64,000 nucleotides of DNA, from contig CAKPZX010000001.1 of assembly GCA_934215455.1 (NCBI GenBank), positions 1-64,000 of the forward strand, written 5' to 3'. Shown here piece after piece: positions 35,929 through 46,164 of this stretch. Under the pieces are notes generated by a model, which had not been told where the DNA came from, made no database searches, and worked only from the letters and a program-made list of their open reading frames with translations. Both the position numbers and the translations under genes were made by a program. Origin of the DNA: an uncultured Streptococcus sp. Lineage in GTDB: Bacteria; Bacillota; Bacilli; Lactobacillales; Streptococcaceae. Every line of letters starts with the position of its first letter. Within the stretch, counting starts at the first letter, position 1.

Positions 35929-36307
35929 GAGAAAATGGAAAAATCGGGACTTCACTTCAAGCCTGGAGTTTGCGATAACAGGAATTTTCACGGCGATCAA
36001 AGAAGAGCGCAATATGCGCAAGCATGCCTTATCAGCCCTTGTTGCAATTCTTGCTGGTTTGGTATTTAGGATTTCTGCGACAGAATGGCTCTTTTTATTG
36101 CTCAGCATCACCTTGGTGATTGCTTTTGAGATTATGAATTCAGCCATTGAAAATGTAGTGGATTTGGCGAGTGATTACCACTTCTCCATGCTAGCCAAAA
36201 ACGCCAAGGATATGGCGGCAGGAGCGGTTCTCGTTATTTCGGGCTTTGCTTTGGTGACAGGATTGATCATTTTTGTGCCCAAATTGTGGGCCTTGGTATT
36301 TGGATAA
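35909..36307 (+). CDS. dgkA: Diacylglycerol/undecaprenol kinase
   Basis: 132 residues, three membrane helices (about 42-58, 60-78, 105-128). It has the family motif [17 protein letters not shown] (metal/ATP) and [12 protein letters not shown]. Gram-positive members phosphorylate undecaprenol rather than diacylglycerol. In S. mutans Dgk matters for acid tolerance. It is translated from inside the end of ybeY. Confidence 0.92.
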   Translation: MDSQDNKRKWKNRDFTSSLEFAITGIFTAIKEERNMRKHALSALVAILAGLVFRISATEWLFLLLSITLVIAFEIMNSAIENVVDLASDYHFSMLAKNAKDMAAGAVLVISGFALVTGLIIFVPKLWALVFG

Positions 36308-36337
36308 GAGGGAGTGGTTCCCTCATGAAAGGATATT

Positions 36338-37237
36338 ATGACATTTAAATCAGGCTTTGTAGCCATTTTAGGACGTCCCAATGTTGGGAAGTCAACTTTT
36401 TTGAATCATGTCATGGGGCAAAAGATTGCCATCATGAGTGACAAGGCGCAGACAACGCGCAACAAGATTATGGGAATCTACACGACCGATAAGGAACAGA
36501 TTGTCTTTATCGATACCCCAGGGATTCATAAACCTAAGACAGCTCTTGGTGACTTCATGGTAGAGTCGGCCTATAGTACCCTTCGAGAAGTCGATACGGT
36601 TCTCTTTATGGTGCCAGCAGATGAACCACGTGGGAAGGGTGATGATATGATCATCGAACGCCTCAAGGCAGCCAAGGTGCCCGTCATCCTTGTGGTCAAT
36701 AAGATCGACAAGGTCCATCCAGACCAACTTTTGGCGCAAATCGATGATTTCCGTAGTCAGATGGACTTCAAGGAAATTGTGCCGATTTCAGCCCTTCAAG
36801 GAAACAATGTTTCGCATTTGATTGATATTTTGAGCGAAAACTTAGAAGAAGGTTTCCAATATTTCCCTGCTGATCAGATTACTGACCATCCAGAGCGTTT
36901 CTTGGTTTCTGAAATGATCCGCGAGAAGGTCTTGCACTTAACGCGGGAAGAAATTCCCCACTCTGTTGCCGTAGTGGTGGATTCTATGAAGCGGGATGAA
37001 GAGACAGATAAAGTCCATATTCGAGCAACCATCATGGTCGAGCGCGATAGCCAAAAAGGCATTGTGATTGGTAAAGGCGGGGCCATGCTCAAGAAGATCG
37101 GAACCCTTGCGCGTAAGGATATTGAGCTGATGCTAGGGGACAAGGTCTTCCTAGAAACCTGGGTCAAGGTCAAGAAAAATTGGCGGGATAAGAAATTGGA
37201 TCTTGCCGATTTCGGCTACAACGAAAAAGAATATTAA
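36338..37237 (+). CDS. era: GTPase Era
   Basis: A 299-residue ribosome-assembly GTPase. G1 [10 protein letters not shown]2 region [11 protein letters not shown]3 DTPGIH, G4 NKID and G5 SALQ, then a KH domain with [26 protein letters not shown] that binds the 16S 3' end. It acts with YbeY nearby in 30S maturation. Confidence 0.97.
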   Translation: MTFKSGFVAILGRPNVGKSTFLNHVMGQKIAIMSDKAQTTRNKIMGIYTTDKEQIVFIDTPGIHKPKTALGDFMVESAYSTLREVDTVLFMVPADEPRGKGDDMIIERLKAAKVPVILVVNKIDKVHPDQLLAQIDDFRSQMDFKEIVPISALQGNNVSHLIDILSENLEEGFQYFPADQITDHPERFLVSEMIREKVLHLTREEIPHSVAVVVDSMKRDEETDKVHIRATIMVERDSQKGIVIGKGGAMLKKIGTLARKDIELMLGDKVFLETWVKVKKNWRDKKLDLADFGYNEKEY

Positions 37238-37283
37238 GAAGAGGTGGGCAGAAGGCCTGCTTCTTGTTTTTGAAAGGAGTTCT

Positions 37284-38108
37284 ATGCCTGAATTACCAGA
37301 AGTAGAGACGGTTCGACGCGGTCTTGAGAAATTAATTCTTGGAAAAACCATTCAGTCAGTGGAAGTAAAGTATCCTAAGATGATTCATACGGATCTAGAT
37401 GCTTTTTGTCAAGATCTTTCAGGTCAAGAAATTCGGGCCATGGGGCGCCGCGGGAAATACATCTTGTTTTATCTGACGGATTTGGTTTTGATCTCGCATT
37501 TGCGGATGGAAGGCAAGTATTTCTTTTATCCAGATGAGGTACCTCTTCGCAAGCACGCCCATGTCTTCTTTTATTTTACTGATGGCAGCACCCTTGTCTA
37601 TGAAGATGTCCGCAAGTTTGGGACCATGGAAGTCTTAGTACCTGAGCTTGTGGACAGCTACTTTTTGGCGAAAAAGATTGGTCCAGAGCCAACAGAAGCA
37701 GATTTTAAAGAACCAGCCTTCCAAGCAGCTCTTAAAAAATCAAAGAAACCCATTAAATCAGCTCTTTTAGACCAAAAATTAGTGGCTGGTCTGGGCAATA
37801 TCTATGTAGATGAGGTCCTTTATCGAGCTAAGGTTCATCCAGCCCGTTTGGGTCAAAGCTTAACTGCAAGAGAAGCCAAAGCCGTTCGCAAAGAAACAAT
37901 TGCTGTCCTTGCCCAAGCTGTGGAAAAAGGTGGCTCCACTATTCGCTCTTACAGCAATGCTTTTGGAGAGGATGGCACCATGCAAGATCAACACCAAGTC
38001 TATGGAAAGACAGGTCAGCCTTGTTTGCGCTGCGGGACACCGATTGAGAAAATCCAGCTAGGGGGACGCGGAACCCATTTTTGCCCGCACTGTCAAAAGG
38101 AGAACTAG
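37284..38108 (+). CDS. mutM: Formamidopyrimidine-DNA glycosylase
   Basis: Removes oxidised purines such as 8-oxoG. 274 residues. The mature end [13 protein letters not shown] supplies the Pro2 nucleophile and Glu3. [23 protein letters not shown] is the H2TH region and the zinc finger is [27 protein letters not shown] 37284 after GAAAGGAG is required to expose Pro2; the longer frame upstream is not used. It is directly followed by coaE with no gap. Confidence 0.97.
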   Translation: MPELPEVETVRRGLEKLILGKTIQSVEVKYPKMIHTDLDAFCQDLSGQEIRAMGRRGKYILFYLTDLVLISHLRMEGKYFFYPDEVPLRKHAHVFFYFTDGSTLVYEDVRKFGTMEVLVPELVDSYFLAKKIGPEPTEADFKEPAFQAALKKSKKPIKSALLDQKLVAGLGNIYVDEVLYRAKVHPARLGQSLTAREAKAVRKETIAVLAQAVEKGGSTIRSYSNAFGEDGTMQDQHQVYGKTGQPCLRCGTPIEKIQLGGRGTHFCPHCQKEN

Positions 38109-38705
38109 ATGGCAAGAATCATTGGATTAACAGGAGGGATTGCTTCAGGAAAGTCCACTGTCACCTCCTATTTGAGAGAAAAAGGCTATCTGGTCATTGA
38201 TGCGGATCAAGTGGTTCATGATTTGCAAGCACCAGGAGGAGCCCTTTACCGTGTCCTAGTGGATCATTTTGGGAGAGAGGTCCTTACCAAAGAAGGAGAG
38301 CTGGACCGCGTCGCTTTGGGTCAGCGGATCTTTTCAGACCCTAGTGAACGAGACTGGTCCAATCGCGTCCAAGGCAGGCTTATTCGTGAGGCTCTAGCTG
38401 AGGTAAGAGATAGAAAAGCTACACAATCCGGTCTCTTTTTTATGGATATTCCTCTCTTAATCGAGCAAGGCTATGAAGGATGGTTTGAATCTGTCTGGTT
38501 GGTAGCTGTATCAACAGCAACCCAGCTCAAGCGCCTAATGGAACGCAACCACTTATCAGAACTGCAGGCCCAAGAACGCATCGCGTCTCAAATGCCGCTA
38601 GATGAAAAAAGAGCCCATGCAGATCTGGTCTTAGACAATAATGGCGATCTTGCTGCCCTCTATGCCCAATTAGATGCAGCCCTACAACAATTAGAAAGAA
38701 GATGA
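38109..38705 (+). CDS. coaE: Dephospho-CoA kinase
   Basis: Last step of coenzyme A synthesis. 198 residues, P-loop GLTGGIASGKST at 5-16, LVIDADQVVHDLQAPGG and DIPLLIEQGYE. Its TGA stop is overlapped by an ATG (ATGA at 38702), the usual coupling point to the transporter gene. Here, however, that ATG is out of frame (see the next gene). Confidence 0.96.
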   Translation: MARIIGLTGGIASGKSTVTSYLREKGYLVIDADQVVHDLQAPGGALYRVLVDHFGREVLTKEGELDRVALGQRIFSDPSERDWSNRVQGRLIREALAEVRDRKATQSGLFFMDIPLLIEQGYEGWFESVWLVAVSTATQLKRLMERNHLSELQAQERIASQMPLDEKRAHADLVLDNNGDLAALYAQLDAALQQLERR

Positions 38706-38802
38706 TTTTATCACAAGAGAAATCAATTGGCGTAAAAATCTATATATTGCCTGGATCGGGTGCTTTTTCATCGGAGCCAGCCTTTCTTTAGTCGTTCCTT
38801 TT

Positions 38803-39921
38803 ATGGCCCTCTTTGTGGAAGAGTTGGGTGTTACGGGTAAGGCTGTTCCCTTTTATGCTGGCATAGCCGTTGCGAGTTCTTCTGTGACCTCTGCGATCAT
38901 GTCTCCCATCTGGGGGAGCTTAGCCGACCGCTATGGTCGAAAACCCATGATGCTTAGAGCCTCCATTGCCATGACGCTGACCATGGGAGGCATTGCCTTT
39001 GTTCCATCAGTTTTTTGGCTCTTGGTCCTGCGCTTGCTCAATGGGGTCTTTTCAGGCTTTGTTCCCAATAGTACAGCACTGATTGCCAGTCAAGTTCCCA
39101 AGGACCAATCCGGCTATGCCCTAGGGACCTTGTCGACCGGTGTCGTAGCTGGAACCTTGATGGGGCCTTTGATTGGGGGACTCATTGCTGAAAATCTAGG
39201 CATGCGCAATGTCTTTCTCTTGGTCGGCTTCTTCTTATTTTTGGTTTCCCTCTTAACCTTCTGGGGTATCGAGGAAGACTATGAGCCCCTTCCAAAAGAA
39301 GAACAAAAATCTAGCTGGGAGTTGCTCATGTCCATTCAGCAAAAAGATATCCTCTTGGGACTCTTTTTGACCAGCATGACCATTCAAATGATCGCCCAAT
39401 CTATTTCTCCGATCCTGCCTCTTTATGTGCGAGCTTTGGGACAAAGAGATAACCTGATCTTTGTATCGGGGATGATTGTTTCGGCTATGGGAGTCTCTAG
39501 TATGCTCTTTTCAGGTTGGATGGGAAAACTCGGAGACCGAATCGGGAATCACCGGCTCTTATTAATCGCCCTTCTTTATAGTGGCTGTCTCTATATCCTT
39601 TGTGCCCAAGCGCAATCACCCCTTCAATTAGGGATTTTACGCTTCCTCTTTGGGATCGGGACAGGAGCCCTACTACCTGGAGTTTCTGCATTATTGAATC
39701 GTTTAACCCCTCCTGAAGGGATTTCTCGGATCTTTAGCTACAACCAGCTCTTTTATTATTTAGGTGGCGTGTTAGGACCCATGATGGGATCGAGTATTTT
39801 CATGCATTTTGGCTATCACTGGGTTTTTTACGGCACAGCCCTCTTGGCCTTTACCGATTTGATGTTCCTCTTATTCTTATTTAGAAAGTATTTGAAAGTG
39901 AGAGACGTACGTGCGAATTAA
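38803..39921 (+). CDS. pmrA: MFS multidrug transporter PmrA, 5' end disturbed
   Basis: A 12-helix efflux protein orthologous in position and sequence to pneumococcal PmrA. Recognisable parts are [41 protein letters not shown] and [22 protein letters not shown] 38803 is the first canonical start, but homologous coding clearly continues upstream in the same frame: INWRKNLYIAWIGCFFIGAS and LSLVVPFM, from about 38710. No ATG, GTG or TTG opens that part. Either ATC 38710 initiates, or a 2-base change in CAAGAGAAATC breaks the frame from ATG 38702. If only 38803 is used, helix 1 is lost. Confidence 0.8.
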   Translation: MALFVEELGVTGKAVPFYAGIAVASSSVTSAIMSPIWGSLADRYGRKPMMLRASIAMTLTMGGIAFVPSVFWLLVLRLLNGVFSGFVPNSTALIASQVPKDQSGYALGTLSTGVVAGTLMGPLIGGLIAENLGMRNVFLLVGFFLFLVSLLTFWGIEEDYEPLPKEEQKSSWELLMSIQQKDILLGLFLTSMTIQMIAQSISPILPLYVRALGQRDNLIFVSGMIVSAMGVSSMLFSGWMGKLGDRIGNHRLLLIALLYSGCLYILCAQAQSPLQLGILRFLFGIGTGALLPGVSALLNRLTPPEGISRIFSYNQLFYYLGGVLGPMMGSSIFMHFGYHWVFYGTALLAFTDLMFLLFLFRKYLKVRDVRAN

Positions 39922-40060
39922 AGTTCAATTGACCTGCACCAGCTGTGGGAGTCAGAATTATTTGACCAGTAAAAATACCAAAACCCATCCCGAAAAGATC
40001 GAGGTCTTGAAGTATTGTCCCAAGGAAAGAAAAGTAACCTTACATATTGAATCAAAATGA
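39911..40060 (+). CDS. rpmG: 50S ribosomal protein L33
   Basis: 49 residues from a GTG start overlapping the pmrA end by 11 bases. The sequence [35 protein letters not shown] is a clear L33. It has three of the four zinc cysteines (9, 12, 36); the fourth position is Glu (CPKE). It may therefore not bind zinc normally. The secG promoter -35 lies inside its 3' end. Confidence 0.88.
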   Translation: MRIKVQLTCTSCGSQNYLTSKNTKTHPEKIEVLKYCPKERKVTLHIESK

Positions 40061-40075
40061 TTTTCATGGTATAAT
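40047..40075 (+). promoter_or_regulatory. secG promoter
   Basis: TTGAAT (40047-40052), 17-bp spacer, TGG-extended TATAAT (40070-40075), within and after the rpmG end. Confidence 0.7.
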
Positions 40076-40101
40076 AGTGAAGATTTTAAGGAGTTTTGAA
40101 T

Positions 40102-40335
40102 ATGAGCGGAGCATTAACAACTATTTTACTAGTATTATCAGTATTGATTATTATCGCAATTTTTATGCAACCAACAAAAAACCAATCGAGCAACGTCTTT
40201 GACGCAAGCTCAAATGACTTGTTTGAACGTTCAAAAGCGCGCGGGTTTGAAGCCGTGATGCAGCGTTTAACAGCTATTATGATCTTCTTTTGGTTATTGA
40301 TCGCGATGATCTTAATGGTACTTTCTAGTAGATAA
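40102..40335 (+). CDS. secG: Preprotein translocase subunit SecG
   Basis: 77 residues with two membrane helices (about 5-22 and 54-75) and a polar loop NQSSNVFDASSNDLFERSKARGFE. It is an accessory part of SecYEG. ATG 40102 is 8 nt after AAGGAG; TTG 40096 is too close to it. Confidence 0.92.
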   Translation: MSGALTTILLVLSVLIIIAIFMQPTKNQSSNVFDASSNDLFERSKARGFEAVMQRLTAIMIFFWLLIAMILMVLSSR

Positions 40336-40368
40336 GATAGGCTCAGACAATGTCTTTGCCTATTTTTA
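40335..40368 (+). terminator. Terminator of secG
   Basis: ATAGGC..AGACA/TGTCT..GCCTAT hairpin and a T-rich tail. Confidence 0.75.
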
Positions 40369-40431
40369 TTTTGTAAAACAAAGACACAAGTAGATAGAAA
40401 AAAGGAGGCTGGATAACCAGCAAATAAATCA

Positions 40432-42792
40432 ATGAAAACAAGTATTAAAGAATATTTACAAGAGCATGACAAAGCCCAGATCAATGATCTGGCAGCAGCT
40501 CTAGGAAAAGAAGGGTCTAAGGATTTCCGTGACTTGGTCAAAACCATCTCTCTGATGGAACGCCGTCATGAGTTGAAATTCGAAGATGATGGCTCTCTTC
40601 GTTTGGCTCAAAAGAAGGCCCCAGCTATTACCCTCAAGGGGATTTTTCATGCCCATAAAAATGGCTTTGGCTTTGTCAGTTTAGAGGGCGAAGAAGAGGA
40701 TCTCTTTGTTGGCCGAAATGATGTCAACCACGCCATCGATGGGGATACTGTTGAGATCGTCATTACCAAGGTAGCAGACCGAAACAAAGGAACGGCAGCA
40801 GAAGCTAAGATTATTGATGTCTTGGAGCATAGCATTAAAACGGTAGTTGGACAAATCGTTCTGGATGAGGAAAAGCCTAAATATGCCGGCTACATTCGTT
40901 CGAAAAATCAAAAGATCAGCCAGCTGATCTATGTGAAGAAGCCAGCCATCCAATTGGAAGGGACCGAAATTCTCAAGGTCGAAATTGATCAATATCCGAG
41001 CCGCAAACACAATTATTTTGTGGCGACGGTACGGGATGTGGTCGGTCATGTGACAGATCCAGGAATCGATGTCTTGGAAGTGTTAGAATCCATGGACATC
41101 GTCTCAGAATTTCCAGAAGAAGTGCTGAAAGAGGCTGCGCAGGTTCCAGATGCACCGTCTGCTAAGGATTTAGAGGGACGCTTAGATCTGCGTGAGGAGA
41201 TTACCTTTACCATCGATGGGGCAGATGCCAAAGACTTGGATGATGCTGTTCATATCAAGCTACTCAAGAACGGCAACTTTGAGCTGGGGGTTCACATCGC
41301 AGATGTCTCTTATTACGTTACAGAAGGCTCAGCACTTGACAAGGAAGCTCTAAATCGTGCGACCTCTGTCTATGTGACCGACCGGGTAGTACCTATGCTT
41401 CCAGAACGATTGTCCAATGGGATCTGTTCTTTGAATCCGAATGTGGACCGCCTGACCCAGTCTGCCATCATGGAGATTGATCCACATGGCAAGGTCGTCA
41501 AGCATACCATTACCCAAACAGTGATCAATACAACCTTCCGAATGACCTATAGCGACGTCAATGATATCTTAGCGGGAGACGAAGAAAAGGCTCAAACCTT
41601 TAAGAAAATTGTCCCAAGTATTCATCAAATGGCCACCTTGCATGGCATTCTAGAAAGCATGCGGATTCGCCGGGGAGCCCTCAATTTTGATACCAATGAG
41701 GCTAAAATTCTGGTCAATAAAGAAGGAAAACCAGTCGACATTGTCCTTCGTCAAAGAGGAATTGCCGAGCGGATGATTGAGTCCTTTATGTTGATCGCTA
41801 ATGAGACAGTGGCGGAGCACTTTACGAGACTGAAACTACCGTTCATCTACCGGATCCACGAAGATCCAAAAGCAGAAAAAGTACAGAAGTTTATCGATTA
41901 TGCTTCCAGCTTTGGGATCCAAATCTACGGAACGGCCAGTGAGATGAGTCAAGAAGCCCTGCAAGAAATTATGCGCAAGGTCGAAGGAGAACCCTATGCG
42001 GATGTTCTTTCGATGATGTTGTTGCGCTCGATGCAGCAGGCTCGCTATTCAGAGCACAACCATGGCCACTATGGGCTTGCTGCTGAGTATTATACCCACT
42101 TTACCAGTCCCATTCGTCGTTATCCGGACTTGATGGTTCATCGAATGGTGCGCGAATATGGGAAATCCCAAGAAGTGGCAGAGCATTTCGAACAAGTTCT
42201 TCCAGACATTGCCAGCCAATCCTCTAGTCGGGAACGCCGGGCTATTGATGCGGAGCGCGAAGTAGAAGCCATGAAGAAGGCTGAATACATGGAAGACTAT
42301 GTTGGAGAAGAGTACGATGCTGTGGTTTCCAGTGTGGTGAAATTTGGCCTCTTTGTGGAGTTGCCAAATACGGTTGAAGGCTTGATCCATATTACCAATC
42401 TTCCTGAATTCTACCATTTTAACGAACGGGATCTAACCCTTCGCGGAGAAAAATCAGGAGTGACCTTCCGTGTAGGTCAGCAAATCCGGATCAAGGTAGA
42501 AAGAGCCGACAAGATGACAGGAGAGATTGATTTCTCTTATATTCCAAGTGAATGGGATGTCGTCGAAAAAGGCCTCAAGTCTAAAGGGCGTGACCGAGAT
42601 GGCAACCGCAGGGATCGCAGACGCAAGGACAAAAAAGTTTCTAAGGGATCAACCGCTAGAAAAGATGACAAGCGGAAAGATTCTTCCTCTAAAACCAAAA
42701 AGAAAAAAGGGAAGAAACCATTTTACAAGGAAGTAGCAAAGAAAGGAGCCAAACATGGCAAAGGGCGAAGGAAAGGTAGTCGCGCAAAATAA
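40432..42792 (+). CDS. rnr: Ribonuclease R
   Basis: A 3'-5' exonuclease for structured RNA, 786 residues. N-terminal winged helix ([21 protein letters not shown]), cold-shock domains ([24 protein letters not shown]), RNB catalytic domain with [17 protein letters not shown] and [21 protein letters not shown]1 domain ([26 protein letters not shown]) and a very basic Lys/Arg tail. RNase R degrades tmRNA-tagged messages with SmpB, whose gene overlaps its end by 38 bases. Confidence 0.96.
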   Translation: MKTSIKEYLQEHDKAQINDLAAALGKEGSKDFRDLVKTISLMERRHELKFEDDGSLRLAQKKAPAITLKGIFHAHKNGFGFVSLEGEEEDLFVGRNDVNHAIDGDTVEIVITKVADRNKGTAAEAKIIDVLEHSIKTVVGQIVLDEEKPKYAGYIRSKNQKISQLIYVKKPAIQLEGTEILKVEIDQYPSRKHNYFVATVRDVVGHVTDPGIDVLEVLESMDIVSEFPEEVLKEAAQVPDAPSAKDLEGRLDLREEITFTIDGADAKDLDDAVHIKLLKNGNFELGVHIADVSYYVTEGSALDKEALNRATSVYVTDRVVPMLPERLSNGICSLNPNVDRLTQSAIMEIDPHGKVVKHTITQTVINTTFRMTYSDVNDILAGDEEKAQTFKKIVPSIHQMATLHGILESMRIRRGALNFDTNEAKILVNKEGKPVDIVLRQRGIAERMIESFMLIANETVAEHFTRLKLPFIYRIHEDPKAEKVQKFIDYASSFGIQIYGTASEMSQEALQEIMRKVEGEPYADVLSMMLLRSMQQARYSEHNHGHYGLAAEYYTHFTSPIRRYPDLMVHRMVREYGKSQEVAEHFEQVLPDIASQSSSRERRAIDAEREVEAMKKAEYMEDYVGEEYDAVVSSVVKFGLFVELPNTVEGLIHITNLPEFYHFNERDLTLRGEKSGVTFRVGQQIRIKVERADKMTGEIDFSYIPSEWDVVEKGLKSKGRDRDGNRRDRRRKDKKVSKGSTARKDDKRKDSSSKTKKKKGKKPFYKEVAKKGAKHGKGRRKGSRAK

Positions 42793-43222
42793 AAAGGCGA
42801 GACATGACTACACCATCGTGGATACGATTGAAGCAGGGATGGTGCTGACGGGGACAGAGATCAAAAGTGTCCGTGCAGCACGCATTAACTTGAAAGATGG
42901 CTTTGCACAAGTAAAAAATGGCGAAGTTTGGCTTAGCAATGTCCACATTTCCCCTTACGAGGAAGGGAATATCTGGAACCAAGACCCAGACCGTCGTCGC
43001 AAGCTCCTGCTTCATAAAAAGCAAATCCAAAAGCTGGACCAAGACACTAAAGGGACCGGAATGACCTTGGTGCCTTTGAAGGTCTATCTCAAAGATGGCT
43101 ATGCTAAATTGCTTTTGGGGCTTGCTAAAGGGAAACATGATTATGACAAGCGTGAATCCATCAAACGTCGGGAACAAAACCGGGATATTGCACGGGTCAT
43201 GAAACAATACAATACACGTTAA
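42755..43222 (+). CDS. smpB: SsrA-binding protein SmpB
   Basis: tmRNA partner in trans-translation, 155 residues. [50 protein letters not shown] and the basic tail [26 protein letters not shown] that enters the mRNA channel. It starts inside rnr, a conserved arrangement. Confidence 0.97.
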   Translation: MAKGEGKVVAQNKKARHDYTIVDTIEAGMVLTGTEIKSVRAARINLKDGFAQVKNGEVWLSNVHISPYEEGNIWNQDPDRRRKLLLHKKQIQKLDQDTKGTGMTLVPLKVYLKDGYAKLLLGLAKGKHDYDKRESIKRREQNRDIARVMKQYNTR

Positions 43223-43225
43223 AGA

Positions 43226-43266
43226 AAAAGGCAGTTTTGAAACTTGTTTCAGATCTGTCTTTTTTA
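43226..43266 (+). terminator. Terminator of rnr-smpB
   Basis: GGCAG..TGAAAC/GTTTCA..TGTC hairpin with TTTTTT. Confidence 0.7.
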
Positions 43267-43276
43267 TGGTTTCTGC

Positions 43277-43315
43277 TTGTAATCGCTTGCAAAACGATTG
43301 CTTATATTATATACT
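43277..43315 (+). promoter_or_regulatory. Dipeptidase promoter with a perfect cre site
   Basis: TTGTAATCGCTTGCAA (43277-43292) matches every position of the cre consensus WTGNAANCGNWNNCAW. It overlaps the -35 TTGCAA (43287-43292); TATACT lies at 43310-43315 after 17 bp. CcpA-mediated repression by sugar is predicted. Confidence 0.75.
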
Positions 43316-43397
43316 AAAATTAGGGTGTTGGTATAGTTGCTTTTCTTAGGCTTGAAAGTTTTTTTAGCCTCTTTTGTAGTCAATAAGGAGAAAGACT

Positions 43398-45143
43398 ATG
43401 AAGAAAATCCTATTCAAACTACTGTTTGGCCTCATGCTGATCGCTCTCTTCCCTGTGCAGGTCGCACAAGCCTGTTCGGCCTTCATTGTAGGGAAGGACT
43501 TAACCACGGATGGCTCCATGCTGTACGGTCGTACAGAGGACTATCCCTATGCACCAGATGGTGGACGCCACAATCAAAACTTTGTTGTAGTTCCAGCAAA
43601 GGACTACAAGGAAGGAGATAAGATCGAAGATGAGTCCAATGGCTTTACCTATCCTCATTTGAGCCATGAAATGAAGTACACAGCGACCTATGATGCTGCG
43701 CGTGGTGATGGAAGTAACGGGAATTTCGGAGCTCATGGTTTTAATGAAGTGGGCGTGTCAATGACAGCGACAGTATCAGCGACTCCTCATGACAAGATTT
43801 TGAAAGCCGACCCTTTGGTCAAGGATGGCCTACCAGAAGCTTCCATGATCGACTTGGTCTTGCCTCGTGCAAAAACTGCTCGAGAAGGAATCGAAATTGT
43901 TGCCAAGACCTTGGATGAAAAAGGTTCTGCCGAAGGGAACATTATCGTTGTAGCAGATAAAAATGAGCTCTGGTACATGGAAATCCTCTCAGGTCACCAA
44001 TATGTGGCTATTAAATTCCCACAAGACCGCTATGCTATTTTTGCCAATACCTACTATTTGGGACATGTGGATCTCAAGGACAAGGACAATGTCATTGCTT
44101 CACAAGATGTAGAAACAGTAGCTAAGAAAGCCGACCATTACAAGACGGATAAGGATGGCAAGTTCCATATTGCGGACTCTTATGGTCCGGACGAATACAC
44201 CGAACGCAACCGCTCACGGACCTATGCAGGGATTACCTTGATGGATCCAAAAGCGGATGTCAAATATGATGATCAACACTTTGATCTACTTCGTAAACCA
44301 ACGGATCCTTCTAAGAAGTATAGTCTAGAAGATGTTTTCGCCGAACAACGGAACCGTTTCGAACACCTCAAACAATTTACAGCAGATGACTTGGCCGAAC
44401 CAGGTAAAAAAGTTGATACCAAGAAATACAAGTATGCTCTAGGAAATGAAAACGTCATTGATGCCCATGTCTATCAAATCAAGAAAGACTTGCCAAGTCC
44501 ATTTGGTGGAATCGTTTGGTTGGGTCTCGCCCAAAGTCGCAATACCCCATATGTCCCATTCTATGGCTTGGTCAATGACACCTACGGTGCCTTTAAAGTC
44601 CGCTCTGCTAAGTATGATCCAACTTCATGGTATTGGGCTGTTTGGCATATCGACCAAATGGTCATGAAATATCCAGACCTCTTTGGCACCAGTATCCAAG
44701 ATAAATGGAAAGAAATGGAAGCCGGCTGGATCAAGGAACAAGCTGCTTTGGATAAAAAATATAGTGGTCTCACAGATGAGCAAGCCAAAGATCTTCAAGG
44801 TGAAGTTACCAAGGAATCCATGGATCGAGCAGATGTAATCTTCAAACAAATCAAGGCTACTGAAAAGGAAATGGAAGATAAGATTCGTGAAGAAAAGGGC
44901 TTGGAAGCTGACTTTGTCTACGATGGCTATAACAAAGCGAATTTAATGGCTGCTGCTGAAAAAGACAGTTCAGACAAGAAGCCAGAAACTTGTCAGGAAG
45001 CGCTCGGAGATACCCCTAAAAAGGCTAGCCAGACTCAAGATTCAAGTGTGGTCTTCTCAGTCCTTCTTGGGGTATTGGCTGTTTGTGGATTTAGTTTAGC
45101 TGGATTCTTTTATAAAAAATCAAAAAATAAAGAGGATGAATAG
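43398..45143 (+). CDS. pepD: Membrane-anchored C69-family dipeptidase
   Basis: 581 residues. A signal peptide ends VQVAQA and cleavage exposes Cys26 (CSAFIVGKDLTTDGSMLYGRTEDYPY), the N-terminal nucleophile of the Ntn-hydrolase C69/U34 family. VSMTATVSATP, NELWYMEILSGHQYVAIKFPQDRYAIFANTY and the W-rich central part fit PepDA dipeptidases. A helical charged region and a C-terminal helix (SVVFSVLLGVLAVCGFSLAGFFY) with KKSKNK anchor it outside the cell. Most family members in lactic acid bacteria are described as cytoplasmic; the exported form suggests peptide scavenging at the surface. It sits between smpB and tehB, which are adjacent in pneumococcus. Confidence 0.88.
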   Translation: MKKILFKLLFGLMLIALFPVQVAQACSAFIVGKDLTTDGSMLYGRTEDYPYAPDGGRHNQNFVVVPAKDYKEGDKIEDESNGFTYPHLSHEMKYTATYDAARGDGSNGNFGAHGFNEVGVSMTATVSATPHDKILKADPLVKDGLPEASMIDLVLPRAKTAREGIEIVAKTLDEKGSAEGNIIVVADKNELWYMEILSGHQYVAIKFPQDRYAIFANTYYLGHVDLKDKDNVIASQDVETVAKKADHYKTDKDGKFHIADSYGPDEYTERNRSRTYAGITLMDPKADVKYDDQHFDLLRKPTDPSKKYSLEDVFAEQRNRFEHLKQFTADDLAEPGKKVDTKKYKYALGNENVIDAHVYQIKKDLPSPFGGIVWLGLAQSRNTPYVPFYGLVNDTYGAFKVRSAKYDPTSWYWAVWHIDQMVMKYPDLFGTSIQDKWKEMEAGWIKEQAALDKKYSGLTDEQAKDLQGEVTKESMDRADVIFKQIKATEKEMEDKIREEKGLEADFVYDGYNKANLMAAAEKDSSDKKPETCQEALGDTPKKASQTQDSSVVFSVLLGVLAVCGFSLAGFFYKKSKNKEDE

Positions 45144-45151
45144 ATCCTAAC

Positions 45152-45186
45152 AAGGAGGTTTCGCTAGAAAGCGGAGCCTCTTTTTC
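45152..45186 (+). terminator. Terminator of pepD
   Basis: GAGGTTTCGCT/AGCGGAGCCTC stem with AGA loop and TTTTT. Confidence 0.8.
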
Positions 45187-45249
45187 CAACTTGTAAAAAG
45201 GGGCTTTTTTCTGTATGATAAGGGTACAGAAAGAAAAAGGAGAAGCAGC

Positions 45250-46110
45250 ATGACACAAAAATTGATTGCATACAAGCGCATGCCTATCTGGACCAAGGAT
45301 ACCATGCCAGAAGCTCTTCAAAGAAAGCACAATACCAAGGTCGGAACCTGGGGGAAGATTACTGTTTTAAAGGGTCAGTTACGATTTATTGAATTGACCG
45401 AAGAGGGGGAAGAAATCGCGAGCCACCTCTTTGAAGCAGGAGCAGAAAACCCCATGGCTGAGCCTCAGGCCTGGCACCGTGTGGAAGCAGCGACGGACGA
45501 TGTGGAGTGGTACTTGGAATTTTACTGTGAGCCAAAAGACTATTTCCCAAAAAAATACAACACTAATCCTGTCCATTCAGAAGTACTAGAAGCAGTGGGA
45601 ATTGTCCCAGCTGGAAAGGCACTGGATCTAGGATGCGGGCAAGGCCGCAACGCCCTCTTTTTGGCCCAACATGGCTTTGACGTGACAGCAGTGGATCAAA
45701 ATGAACTGGCTCTTGATATCTTACAAAGTATTGTCGCTGAGGAAGATCTAGAGATGCCTGTGGGCCTCTATGATATCAATGCTGCAGCTCTTACCCAAAA
45801 CTATGATTTCATCGTATCGACTGTGGTCCTCATGTTTTTAGAGGCTGATCGAATCCCGGCGATCATCCGCAATATGCAAGAGCATACCAATCCAGGGGGC
45901 TACAATCTCATTGTCTGTGCCATGGATACGGAAGATTATCCTTGCCATATGCCCTTCTCGTTCACCTTTAAAGAAGGAGAATTGGCGGAGTATTACAAGG
46001 ATTGGGAATTGGTCAAGTACAATGAAAATCCAGGCCATCTCCATCGTCGAGATGAGAATGGCCATCGGATTCAACTTCGATTTGCAACCATGTTGGCAAA
46101 GAAAAAATAA
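45250..46110 (+). CDS. tehB: SAM-dependent methyltransferase TehB with N-terminal DUF1971
   Basis: 286 residues. A cupin-like DUF1971 domain (AYKRMPIWTKDTMPEALQRKHNTKVGTWGKI) comes before a class I methyltransferase: LDLGCGQGRNALFLAQHGFDVTAVDQNELAL, then YDFIVSTVVLMFLEADRIP. Known TehB volatilises tellurite; the natural substrate is unclear. AAGGAG before the ATG. It closes the block conserved with pneumococcus. Confidence 0.92.
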   Translation: MTQKLIAYKRMPIWTKDTMPEALQRKHNTKVGTWGKITVLKGQLRFIELTEEGEEIASHLFEAGAENPMAEPQAWHRVEAATDDVEWYLEFYCEPKDYFPKKYNTNPVHSEVLEAVGIVPAGKALDLGCGQGRNALFLAQHGFDVTAVDQNELALDILQSIVAEEDLEMPVGLYDINAAALTQNYDFIVSTVVLMFLEADRIPAIIRNMQEHTNPGGYNLIVCAMDTEDYPCHMPFSFTFKEGELAEYYKDWELVKYNENPGHLHRRDENGHRIQLRFATMLAKKK

Positions 46111-46112
46111 AG

Positions 46113-46140
46113 AAAAAGCAGGATGTTAAGATCCTGCCTT
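46113..46140 (+). terminator. Terminator hairpin after tehB, left flank of repeat copy 4
   Basis: GCAGGAT/ATCCTGC with GTTAAG loop and A-run upstream. No T-run follows; instead TTCAGATTGAAG leads into the repeat. About 25 of 27 bases equal the hairpin at 46402. Confidence 0.8.
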
Positions 46141-46164
46141 CAGATTGAAGACAAAGTCATATAA

